Positions 42,786 to 50,287 of a DNA stretch of 64,000 bases are shown here, piece after piece. Made by a program: the position numbers and the translations under genes. Every line of letters begins with the position of its first letter. Position 1 is the stretch's first letter. The notes beneath the pieces are model-generated. The model ran no database searches. It was not told the DNA's origin and was given only the letters and a program-made list of their open reading frames with translations. Origin of the DNA: Citrobacter rodentium NBRC 105723 = DSM 16636 (GTDB lineage Bacteria; Pseudomonadota; Gammaproteobacteria; Enterobacterales; Enterobacteriaceae). The stretch covers positions 3,782,001 to 3,846,000 of the forward strand of contig NZ_CP082833.1 in assembly GCF_021278985.1 (NCBI RefSeq). The letters are read 5' to 3'.

Positions 42786-44159
42786 GTGACCGCTTTTTCT
42801 ATCCTGAACGTTCTGCCCGCCGCCCAGCTCGCTAATCTTCGTGAGCTGGGATATTTATCAATGACGCCCGTGCAGGCCGCTGCGCTCCCGGCGATTCTGG
42901 CGGGGCAGGATGTCAGGGTCCAGGCAAAAACCGGCAGCGGTAAGACCGCCGCTTTTGGGCTTGGGCTGTTACAGCACATTGATGCCGCATTGTTTAAAAC
43001 CCAGTCGCTGGTGCTTTGCCCGACGCGCGAACTGGCCGATCAGGTGGCCGGTGAGCTGCGTCGTCTGGCGCGTTCAATGCCGAACACAAAGATCCTGACG
43101 TTGTGCGGCGGGCAGCCTTTCGGCGCTCAACGTGACTCCCTGCAACATGCGCCGCATATTATTGTAGCGACGCCGGGACGCTTACTCGATCACCTGCAAA
43201 AAGGCACCGTCTCCCTGGAAGGGCTTACGACGCTGGTAATGGACGAAGCGGACCGGATGCTGGATATGGGATTCAGCGATGCTATTGATGAGGTGATACG
43301 CTTTGCGCCAGCCTCACGCCAGACGCTGCTGTTTTCTGCGACCTGGCCGGAGGCGATTGCGGCGATAAGCGCCCGCGTTCAGCGCGACCCCGTTACCATA
43401 GAAATTGACGCCGTGGATGCGCTGCCGGCAATTGAACAACAATTCTTTGAAACATCCACGCAGGGCAAGATCCCACGGCTGCAAACGTTGCTCAGCCTGC
43501 ATCAGCCTGCATCCTGCGTGGTGTTCTGTAACACCAAAAAAGATTGCCAGGCGGTATGTGACGCACTGAATGCGTCAGGACAAAGCGCGCTGGCGCTGCA
43601 CGGCGATCTGGAACAACGCGAGCGTGATATGACGCTGGTGCGTTTTGCTAACGGCAGTGCGCGCGTGCTGGTGGCGACCGACGTCGCCGCGCGCGGCCTT
43701 GATATCAAAGCGCTGGAGCTGGTGGTGAATTTCGAGCTGGCGTGGGATCCGGAAGTACACGTTCACCGGATCGGACGTACGGCGCGCGCCGGTAATCGCG
43801 GTCTGGCAATCAGCTTCTGCGCGCCAGCGGAAGCGCAGCGGGCGAATATTCTGGCCGAAATGCTGCAACTGACGCTGAACTGGTGTGACGCACCGACAAA
43901 TATGGCGATCAAGCCTCTGGAGGCGGAAATGATGACGCTTTGCATCGACGGCGGGAAAAAAGCCAAAATGCGGCCGGGAGACGTGCTAGGCGCTCTGACC
44001 GGCGATATGGGGCTGGATGGCGCCGACATCGGTAAAATTACCGTGCATCCGGCGCATGTGTATGTTGCGGTGCGCCAGTCGGTGGCGCATCACGCCTGGA
44101 AACAGCTGCAAAACGGTAAGATTAAAGGCAAAGCCTGCCGGGTGCGTCTGCTGAAATAA
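42786..44159 (+). CDS. dbpA: ATP-dependent RNA helicase DbpA
   Basis: 457 residues, E. coli length, GTG start at 42786. It has DEAD-box motifs in order: QxxA (TPVQAAALPAI), GSGKTAAFGLG, PTRELADQV, TPGRLLDHL, DEAD, SAT, then in domain 2 RGLDI and HRIGRTARAG. The C-terminal domain (about 385-457) is the DbpA RNA-binding fold that holds hairpin 92 of 23S rRNA. It acts in 50S maturation. Confidence 0.97.
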   Translation: MTAFSILNVLPAAQLANLRELGYLSMTPVQAAALPAILAGQDVRVQAKTGSGKTAAFGLGLLQHIDAALFKTQSLVLCPTRELADQVAGELRRLARSMPNTKILTLCGGQPFGAQRDSLQHAPHIIVATPGRLLDHLQKGTVSLEGLTTLVMDEADRMLDMGFSDAIDEVIRFAPASRQTLLFSATWPEAIAAISARVQRDPVTIEIDAVDALPAIEQQFFETSTQGKIPRLQTLLSLHQPASCVVFCNTKKDCQAVCDALNASGQSALALHGDLEQRERDMTLVRFANGSARVLVATDVAARGLDIKALELVVNFELAWDPEVHVHRIGRTARAGNRGLAISFCAPAEAQRANILAEMLQLTLNWCDAPTNMAIKPLEAEMMTLCIDGGKKAKMRPGDVLGALTGDMGLDGADIGKITVHPAHVYVAVRQSVAHHAWKQLQNGKIKGKACRVRLLK

Positions 44160-44183
44160 GGGGGGCGCCGTCCGGCAGGACAG

Positions 44184-44201
44184 AAGCGCCAGATGGCGCT
44201 T
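44184..44201. terminator. Hairpin between dbpA and ttcA
   Basis: AAGCGCC-AGAT-GGCGCTT is a 7-bp stem between the convergent stops of dbpA and ttcA, touching the ttcA stop. It has little U-tract (TACTTTACC on the plus side). Confidence 0.5.
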
Positions 44202-45135
44202 ACTTTACCTCAACGACGTTCAGGCGAAGCTCATCAAGCTGATTTTCATCATCTTCCGGCTGCCAGCCAGCCGGTTGCAACGGGATCTCCTGGCGATCGA
44301 ACGCCAGATCGCCGCCGTCGACAACTTCAGCGCCATGCCTGATGCCTTTAAAATCAAACAGATTGATATCGCTCAGGTGCGACGGCACCACGTTCTGCAT
44401 GGCGCTGAACATGGTTTCAATACGACCCGGATAGCGTTTATCCCAGTCGCGCAGCATATCGGCAATCACCTGGCGTTGCAGATTCGGCTGCGATCCGCAC
44501 AGGTTGCAGGGAATAATCGGGAACGCTTTGGCTTCGGCAAATCGCTCAATATCTTTTTCGCGGCAGTAGGCCAGGGGGCGAATGACGATGTGTTTACCGT
44601 CGTCGCTCATCAGCTTCGGCGGCATCCCCTTCATTTTCCCGCCGTAGAACATATTGAGGAACAGGGTTTGCAGGATGTCGTCGCGATGATGGCCCAGCGC
44701 AATTTTGGTTGCGCCCAGCTCGGTTGCAGTGCGATACAGAATGCCGCGACGCAGGCGCGAACACAGCGAGCAGGTGGTTTTCCCTTCCGGGATTTTCTCT
44801 TTCACAATCCCGTAGGTATTTTCTTCGACAATCTTATATTCGACGCCAAGCTGCTCAAGGTATTCCGGCAGGATGTGTTCCGGGAAGCCGGGTTGCTTTT
44901 GATCGAGATTGACCGCCACCAGCGAAAAGCGAATCGGCGCGCTTTGCTGCAAATTGCGCAAAATCTCCAGCATGGTATAGCTGTCTTTACCGCCGGAGAG
45001 ACAGACCATAATGCGATCGCCGTCTTCGATCATATTAAAATCGGCAATGGCTTCGCCCACGTTACGACGCAGACGTTTCTGTAATTTGTTGATATTGTAC
45101 TGCTCTTTCTTTGTAACTTGTTGATTTTCAATCAT
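44200..45135 (-). CDS. ttcA: tRNA 2-thiocytidine synthetase TtcA, N-terminus supplied by a prophage
   Basis: 311 residues. The PP-loop SGGKDSYTML and the three Fe-S ligands in CSLC and CNLC (FPIIPCNLCGSQ) are visible. It makes s2C at position 32 of tRNAs, using ATP and cysteine-derived sulfur. The gene is the Rac-family prophage target. Its first codons (MIENQQVT) lie on the element side of the 26-base core at 45086-45111 and are followed by KKEQYNINKLQ. The original first codons survive in decayed form at 51786-51810. The start is ATG at 45135; 45177 (MPQF) comes from upstream read-through and lacks support. Confidence 0.95.
   Translation of the reverse strand: MIENQQVTKKEQYNINKLQKRLRRNVGEAIADFNMIEDGDRIMVCLSGGKDSYTMLEILRNLQQSAPIRFSLVAVNLDQKQPGFPEHILPEYLEQLGVEYKIVEENTYGIVKEKIPEGKTTCSLCSRLRRGILYRTATELGATKIALGHHRDDILQTLFLNMFYGGKMKGMPPKLMSDDGKHIVIRPLAYCREKDIERFAEAKAFPIIPCNLCGSQPNLQRQVIADMLRDWDKRYPGRIETMFSAMQNVVPSHLSDINLFDFKGIRHGAEVVDGGDLAFDRQEIPLQPAGWQPEDDENQLDELRLNVVEVK
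45086..45111. mobile_element. attL core of the Rac-like element
   Basis: The 26 bases here match the right-hand core at 51760-51785 in 24 positions. I recall the E. coli Rac core being at the same place in ttcA with a similar sequence. Arm-like repeats AGGGGCAAAAT and TGGGGCAAAAG lie just inside (45159-45180). Confidence 0.85.
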
Positions 45136-45180
45136 TGTTTTGTATCTCTGATACCAAAAGGGGCAAAATTGGGGCAAAAG

Positions 45181-46406
45181 TTAAAGTGACAGCCGGGCAT
45201 TAAGCATTGCAATCTGCTCGCCATTAAGTTCCTCGATCCATCTTCCATAAATTCATAAACCATTTGCGCGTTATCATGCCCCATCTGACTGGCTATAAAT
45301 GACGGGTTAGCTCCGGCTGATAACATCCAGCAGGCAAAGTATGCCGCGTATGGTACGGATTACGCCGACGAATACCAGCACGTTTTACGGCTGCGTTCCA
45401 TCTTGCACCAATGCTACTCAAAGAGTAGTAGGGCTTTTGTTCCCCTTTGCGCATTCTCGGCATGAAAACAAAGTGCAGTTTCTGCACCTCGGTTTTCCCG
45501 TATTCTCTGTGGTGGAAGGTTATTGCCGTCCTGGGTTGCAGTGCTGTGAGTTTCCGTTGCGCTCTAAGCGCCTCGAGCGCAGGCTTCAACAGGGTGACGG
45601 TCCTTACCCCTGCATTCGTTTTGGGCGGACCAAACGTACCAAGAATATTCAGGTTTCTTCTGACACACACAATTCCTTTCTCCAGATCCACATCCTCCCA
45701 CGCCAGTGCGGCCAGTTCTCCATGTCTCAGCCCGGAGTAAATAGTAAATTTCCATAAATTCTGACTTTGTCCTGTTTCACTTAGCATAAGTGCGTCAAAC
45801 TCATGCCTCGAAAGAGGATCCGGCTTTGTTTTGTCTCGCTGCAGTTTTTTACCCCTTCAAACGGCTTACCTTTGATAAAGCCGGAGTGATACGCGAATCT
45901 GAGCAAAGAACAGAGCAGGGAGATATAATTATCTACTGTGCGTACAGTGCGTCCCTTTTTATTACTTCTGGGATTATTATGATACATTGTTTCCCCATGT
46001 AATAATTCATTCCTGTAACTCATTATGTCGCTATATCTTATACTATTAATCGGAGTGCTTGCTGAAATAATGATTTTCAAAATTCGGATTTGTGACCGGG
46101 TTTTACGCATTGTATTGTCAGTTAGCTCAGTCTCTTTTATTTCAGACCATATTTTACAAAGTTTTTTAAAAGTCTTAATGTTTTTAGTTGTCACCAGTTT
46201 TGCACCGTTGCGTGAATTCGGGAATCGACGGTGGTATTCAAATTCTCCTGTACTTATTTCGTGAGTAATAAGTGCTCTCAGGTTTCCTGCCTTTTTGATA
46301 TTTGCGGGGGTGATTTCCCATCCATAAAGTGATTCCCTGCATCTTTTCCCTCTGAACATAAACCAGATGCAGATTTTGTTACCCCGGATCTCAACACCTC
46401 GCGGTA
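45181..46406 (-). pseudogene. intR: Rac-type tyrosine integrase, three frameshifts
   Basis: Homologous over its whole length to E. coli IntR. The parts are an arm-binding N-terminus (LPRGVEIRGNKICIWFMFRGKRC), a core-binding domain (RTVRTVDNYISLLCSLLRFAYHSGF) and a catalytic domain (SGLRHGELAAL, HTRHT, then ASQMGHDNAQMVYE). Frameshifts occur near 45855 (after PFEGVK), near 45330 (after HTRHT) and near 45230 (after MVYEF). The reading ends MLNARLSL with TAA at 45181-45183. The start codon is missing because the 5' end abuts the J fragment at about 46405. The catalytic Arg, His-x-x-Arg and Tyr positions are recognisable but split among frames. Confidence 0.92.
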
Positions 46407-46697
46407 ATCGGTGCCGGTACTGAGAATACCCCGGACGGCATGCAGAGTCAGGTGCTTCTTGCTGCAGATCGTGTGGCATTCATTAATCCGGCGAACGGTA
46501 ACACCACACCGGTTCTGGTCACACAGGGCGGACAGACGTTTATCAATGAGGCGCTGATTAAGTCCCTTATTGCTCCCACCATTATCAGCGGTGGCAATCC
46601 TCCGGCATTTTCCCTGACATTAGACGGAAAGCTGACCGCTAAAAATGCGGATATCAGTGGCAGTGTGAATGCGAACTCCGGAACGCTCAACAATTTC
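46404..46697 (+). pseudogene. Fragment of a lambda-type tail tip protein J
   Basis: The open frame from about 46404 reads VIGAGTENTPDGMQSQVLLAADRVAFINPANGNTTPVLVTQGGQTFINEALIKSLIAPTI and continues through GKLTAKNADISGSVNANSGTLNN. This is the C-terminal part of a lambdoid host-specificity protein J, after the fibronectin-like repeats. Both ends are cut: on the left by the integrase start, on the right (about 46697) by an IS. Only about 98 codons remain. Confidence 0.9.
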
Positions 46698-47383
46698 TCC
46701 GTTATACAGATCGAGAGCCGGAGACAGATACCGTTTTTCTCCGTTGATTTTAAATTCCGTGACATCTGTTACCCACTTCTGGTTGGGCTTATCCGCTCTG
46801 AACTGCCGATTCAGTACATTACCCGCAGCTTTCCCGTACCGGCCTCTGTAAGAGTTATATTTCTTCCTTCTGATACAGCAGGTTAAATCTGACTCCTTCA
46901 TTAATCTCTGAACCGTTTTATGGTTCAGTAAGCTTCCTTCCCGGCGGCTCGCCAGCGTGATCCGCCTGTATTCATACCGTCCTTTGTGTTTATGGAACAG
47001 CGTTAAAATCTGCCTCTTATCACCGGCATATTGGTCTGGTTTTTTACCGCTGGCCAGTTGCCAGTAGAATGTGCTTCTCGCCAGCCCTGCCGCTTTTAAC
47101 AGGCGTACAAGAGGGAACTCCGGCCTTAACTCATTCACGACCTGCGTTTTATCCCGCGTTTTGACGTGCTTCTTTCCCTGAGTAAAGCCTGCAGCTTTTT
47201 TAGATATGTCACTTCAGCACGCAGTTGTTCAGGCTCCTCTCGTTCATCCGGGTCAGGAGTGCCTGCAAAAGAGGGACTGAGTGATTTTCAGGGCGTTCTG
47301 GCATCATTTTTTTCCTGCGTCGGCTGTCAGTAAGGGTTTCGGAACCCCCTTCATCATACAGCCGTTCCCACTGACAAACAGTG
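46696..47383 (-). pseudogene. Truncated IS3-family (IS150-like) element, left part
   Basis: Minus-strand OrfB reads MNELRPEFPLVRLLKAAGLARSTFYW to HTATD-like, with the integrase-core strings NQKWVTDVTEF and LDLYNGEI. It is cut before the last DDE residue at about 46696, where it meets the J fragment. OrfA is cut at its 5' side by the inner IS at 47384; what remains reads TVCQWERLYDEGGSETLTDSRRRKKMMPERPENHSVPLLQALL. An A6G run near 47196 (CTAAAAAAGC on the minus strand) is the expected -1 frameshift site joining OrfA and OrfB. Confidence 0.85.
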
Positions 47384-47418
47384 TGGACTGACCCCACGCC
47401 TGTAGACAAATTCTGTCC

Positions 47419-48231
47419 TCACGACGAGGCCTGTTCAAAGGCCTCCGGACTGACGCCGCCGAGGTGGCTGTGGCGCCGGGCCCGGTTGTAGAACACTTCA
47501 ATGTAATCGAAGATATCCGCCCGGGCCAGAGCCCGGGTTTTGTATATTCTCTTCCTGATGCGTTCTTTTTTCAGTGAACTGAAGAACGATTCGGCCACCG
47601 CATTATCCCAGCAGTTGCCACGCCGGCTCATGCTCGGTGCCAGGTGATTGGCCCGGCAGAAGCGCTGCCAGTCGTCACTGCCGTACTGACTACCTTGATC
47701 GCTATGTACGATGACCTCGCCGTCCGGTTTTCGGCGCCAGACCGCCATCATCAGCGCGTCGAGCGCCAGTTCGCGCGAGAGAGTGGGTTTCATCGACCAG
47801 CCGACCACATTACGGGCAAAGAGATCGATAACCACCGCCAGATACAGCCAGCCCTGCCAGGTGCGGATATAAGTAATATCGGTGACCCAGACCTGGTTGG
47901 CCCGGACAACGGTGAACTGCCGCTGCACGCGATTAGGAGCAACGATTGAAGGCCTGCCAGCGATACGACGTGGCGCTTTATAGCCGCGCACGGCTTTAAT
48001 CCGGTTCAGTTGCATGATCCGACCCACCCGGTTTTTACCGCAGGTTTCCCCGATTTCGTTCAGATCGCCATGAACCCGCCGGTAACCGTATACGCCTCCG
48101 CTCAGGGAATATGAGTCGCGGATAAGTATCAGCAGGCGCTGGTTATCTTTATCACGCGCCGAGACAGGGTTATGCAGCCACGCATAGAACCCGGCCCGGG
48201 CGACATTCAGTACCCGACACATCGTCATCAC
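47419..48231 (-). CDS. IS3-family transposase OrfB (DDE integrase)
   Basis: 270 residues in the listed frame. The frame is open further upstream (about 21 more codons), consistent with production as an OrfAB fusion by -1 frameshifting. The DDE core is complete: the first Asp in VWVTDITYIRTWQGWLYL, the second in VIVHSDQGSQYGSDDWQ and the Glu in CWDNAVAESFFSSLKKE. It ends RRHSHLGGVSPEAFEQASS. It is probably functional. Confidence 0.92.
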   Translation of the reverse strand: MMTMCRVLNVARAGFYAWLHNPVSARDKDNQRLLILIRDSYSLSGGVYGYRRVHGDLNEIGETCGKNRVGRIMQLNRIKAVRGYKAPRRIAGRPSIVAPNRVQRQFTVVRANQVWVTDITYIRTWQGWLYLAVVIDLFARNVVGWSMKPTLSRELALDALMMAVWRRKPDGEVIVHSDQGSQYGSDDWQRFCRANHLAPSMSRRGNCWDNAVAESFFSSLKKERIRKRIYKTRALARADIFDYIEVFYNRARRHSHLGGVSPEAFEQASS

Positions 48232-48269
48232 ACCCCATACAGTGCGGTGCTCATTGATAAAGCGGTACT

Positions 48270-48554
48270 TCAGTCGGGCTCCCTTGCAAAGTACCGCGCG
48301 GCCTTTTTCAGGATATCCCGTTCTTCTTCGGTGCGTTTTAGCTGCGCCCGGAGTTTCAGGATCTCGCTTTTCGCTTCCAGTAAATCCCGGGCATGCTGCT
48401 CGCTGTTATCAGGTTTGATAGCCCGTAGCCACTTGTAGAGGCTGTGTGCAGAGACGCCCAGACGGTCAGATACTTCGGCGACGGAATAACCGCGTTCCGT
48501 TATCTGACGGACGGCTTCTTCCTTAAATTCAGGTGTAAATCGTGGTGTGCCCAT
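48270..48554 (-). CDS. IS3-family transposase OrfA
   Basis: 94 residues with an N-terminal helix-turn-helix (TPEFKEEAVRQITERGYSVAEVSDRLGVSAHSLYKWLRA) and a C-terminal leucine zipper (LLEAKSEILKLRAQLKRTEEERDILKKA). It binds the IS ends. The A5G run in GAAAAAGGCC near its 3' end is a plausible -1 slippery site leading into OrfB. Confidence 0.93.
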   Translation of the reverse strand: MGTPRFTPEFKEEAVRQITERGYSVAEVSDRLGVSAHSLYKWLRAIKPDNSEQHARDLLEAKSEILKLRAQLKRTEEERDILKKAARYFAREPD

Positions 48555-48572
48555 ACGCTCCTCCTATGCTCA

Positions 48573-48652
48573 AACTATAGGGCAGGATCGTCTACCGGGG
48601 CGGGGTCAGTCCAACTATAGGGCAGGATCGTCTACCGGGGCGGGGTCAGTCC
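48573..48652. repeat. Tandem duplication of an IS right inverted repeat, 2 x 40 bases
   Basis: The 40-base unit beginning AACTATAGGGCAGGATCG and ending GGGGTCAGTCC is present twice, exact, end to end. Each copy carries a complete IRR of the inner IS. This is probably the record of a one-ended or circle-mediated event. Confidence 0.9.
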
Positions 48653-48653
48653 A

Positions 48654-48693
48654 CCTTACTTCGTTGAGTGTCCAACTTTTGGGGGGCAGTTCA
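48654..48693. mobile_element. Right terminal remnant of the outer IS150-like element
   Basis: Forty bases ending GTCCAACTTTTGGGGGGCAGTTCA, the reverse complement of a TGAACTGCCCCCCAAAAG-type IS terminus. Roughly the first 110 codons of that element's OrfA, which should be here, are gone. Confidence 0.75.
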
Positions 48694-48696
48694 CAT

Positions 48697-48734
48697 CTCC
48701 GGTTTTTGTTGTCATGTCAGGTTGATGTTTGTTA
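48697..48734 (+). repeat. 38-base repeat, copy 1, upstream of nleG
   Basis: CTCCGGTTTTTGTTGTCATG and the following 18 bases recur at 49649-49686 with one mismatch. In copy 2 the CCGG arm is part of a terminator hairpin; in copy 1 the left stem has been lost to the IS end. Confidence 0.9.
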
Positions 48735-48772
48735 AGAAGAAGCGGCGATAATATTTATATGGAGAGTAAACA

Positions 48773-49357
48773 ATGCAGCCTGTAGGACTATCTAATACGC
48801 CAGCTAGCTCATTATTGAATGAGACAGCAGAATTACGTCATCAAACAACACCAAGACAGCTTGGAGGAATCCGAATAGTTGGTGAGATAGTTGACATTTC
48901 TTATGAACCAAATGATGTTGTTTTTTTCGGTGTCGGACGTGGGGTTATGATTGGGGATATCCTGTTTCCTGGTTCGTCTGCCGATATTATGAGGGAATTG
49001 TTAATGGCGCATTCTGGCGTAAGAGGAATACTACAGCAACAAGAAAATGCACCCTCATCATTACAGACAAGAATATCAGAATGTACCTTTAGTGTTAGCC
49101 AGGAGAAGCTTCAATGCCCGGAAGAGGAGATGCGGTGTCCAGTTACATTAGAAACTCCAGAAAAAGGGGTATTTGTTAAAAATTCGGGAGATTCTTCGGT
49201 TTGTACCTTATTTGATTCGAGTTCTTTTTCTCGTTTGGTCCGTGACGGTGGAGTTCACCCACTGACACGAGAGCCAATAAAGGCATCAATGATTGTAAGT
49301 TCTGATAAATGTGTTTATGACAATGCCAAGGGTAACTTCGTTATAAAAAATAGTTAA
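48773..49357 (+). CDS. nleG: NleG-family type III effector, U-box E3 ubiquitin ligase
   Basis: 194 residues. The N-terminal part (about 1-110) is the variable secretion/substrate region. The C-terminal 75 residues are the NleG U-box: [54 protein letters not shown] in positions about 122-175. NleG effectors are injected by the LEE type III system and ubiquitinate host proteins. GGAGAGTAAACA precedes the ATG. A -10 like TATAT/TAATAT stretch lies just upstream. It lies between two 38-base repeats in the prophage relic. Which NleG subgroup this is, I cannot tell. Confidence 0.9.
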
Positions 49358-49400
49358 AATATTTTTCTCTGAAATAATATTGGCTGTCGGTAATTTGTAA

Positions 49401-49619
49401 AATGACCGTGAAAACGGGCAGCCACATACAGCACAACTGCGACCAAGCCCGGCAAACATTCTGGAGTCAGACGAGCATGGCATTATTCCGGAGCTGGATA
49501 TGGTAATCACGCAGGTGGTGAAACTGGATGCGGATAAAAGGCAGATACAATGCGTGGTGAGGCCCCTGCAAATCTGGCGAACTGACGGAACATGGGAAAA
49601 TATTGGCGGGATGAAATAG
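49401..49619 (+). pseudogene. Phage gene relic, 3' end only
   Basis: An open frame of 72 codons without a start, reading NDRENGQPHTAQLRPSPANILESDEHGIIPELDMVITQVVKLDADKRQ, then IQCVVRPLQIWRTDGTWENIGGMK and TAG. The protein-like composition and the terminator right after it suggest the C-terminal end of a tail-region phage gene. I do not recognise the family. It starts 43 bases after the nleG stop. Confidence 0.5.
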
Positions 49620-49637
49620 CCGACAGGTTCACAAAAG

Positions 49638-49660
49638 CCGGAATACACCTCCGGTTTTTG
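49638..49660 (+). terminator. Phage terminator inside the repeat
   Basis: CCGGA-ATACACC-TCCGG followed by TTTTTG. It ends the relic gene and overlaps the second copy of the 38-base repeat. Confidence 0.75.
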
Positions 49661-49686
49661 TTGTCATGTCAGGCTGATGTTTGTTA
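49649..49686 (+). repeat. 38-base repeat, copy 2, downstream of the phage relic
   Basis: It matches 48697-48734 with one mismatch (GGCTGA versus GGTTGA). The pair brackets nleG and the relic. Confidence 0.9.
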
Positions 49687-49733
49687 GGAAAGTAAAGGTG
49701 GGCAACAGAACATCTCGTATAATTTATACATAA

Positions 49734-49916
49734 AGTTGTTCATGCCTTAACATATCTTTGGATAAAGAGGGCAAAACGGCTGGAGGCTTTGTGGTTGAGT
49801 ATGCCAATATAATGCTTAAAGAGTTAGCAGACAGGGCTTTTCCTTGCGATTCCCCATTAAGTAATAATTGTAAAGAAAACATGGATAAACAGGATGACGA
49901 ATGCTTTCATCGATAA
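49734..49916 (+). pseudogene. Unrecognised coding relic ahead of nleB
   Basis: An open frame of 60 codons with no in-frame start near a ribosome-binding site, reading SLDKEGKTAGGFVVEYANIMLKELADRAFPCDSPLSNNCKENMDKQDDECFHR and TAA at 49914-49916. The composition is protein-like. It may be the C-terminal end of another effector, but I do not recognise it. Confidence 0.4.
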
Positions 49917-50227
49917 GGACCATTTACCATAACTCCGCTAATATATTGCAGAATTCATCCGGTCAAACGGCTTCTTTTTGCAGGAAAGGAATATGAGTTA
50001 AAGGTCATTGATGAAAAAACGCCTATTATCCTGCTCTACTTGAGGGATTGTCTTTTATGCACAGAAGAGTAGATGCTCATCCATATTATGATGGTTTAGG
50101 TAAAGGGATAAAGAAATATTTTGATTTTACTCAATTACATGATTACAATCATTTTTATGACTTTATTGAGTTTAAACATCCAAATATTATTATGAACACA
50201 AGTCAGTATACAGGCAGTTCATGGTAA
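49917..50227 (+). pseudogene. nleB: nleB effector gene with a large internal deletion
   Basis: Two pieces of NleB (arginine N-acetylglucosaminyltransferase effector) are joined. About 49925-50025 holds an N-terminal piece, LLFAGKEYELKVIDEKTPI, in more than one frame. About 50017-50227 encodes the C-terminal piece, ending VDAHPYYDGLGKGIKKYF... FIEFKHPNIIMNTSQYTGSSW. The last 11 residues are the catalytic lid with the Mn-ligand Asn and Ser and the terminal Trp. About 235 residues between, including the DxD site and the HEN motif, are missing. The protein cannot be active. Confidence 0.85.
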
Positions 50228-50287
50228 ATGGTTTTTACATAGTTTATTCTGTTGTAATAAATGATTAGCATGGTATTAGGTATCAAC

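Larger units (their letters stand above)
47384..48653 (-). mobile_element. IS3-family insertion sequence (inner)
   Basis: Ends are TGGACTGACCCC at 47384 and GGGGTCAGTCCA at 48642-48653, an inverted repeat that continues as (C)xCCxGTAGAC. The right end exists twice in tandem (48573-48612 and 48613-48652), so the true boundary could be 48613 instead. It carries OrfA and OrfB on the minus strand. It is inserted in OrfA of the outer IS150-like element. No target duplication is visible, suggesting a deletion after insertion. Confidence 0.88.

Noticed and set aside
45086..45111. A tRNA gene as the prophage attachment site
   Set aside because: No tRNA is present; the site is coding sequence of ttcA, as for Rac.
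47644..47949. Plus-strand reading inside the inner IS
   Set aside because: It is antisense to the complete OrfB transposase.
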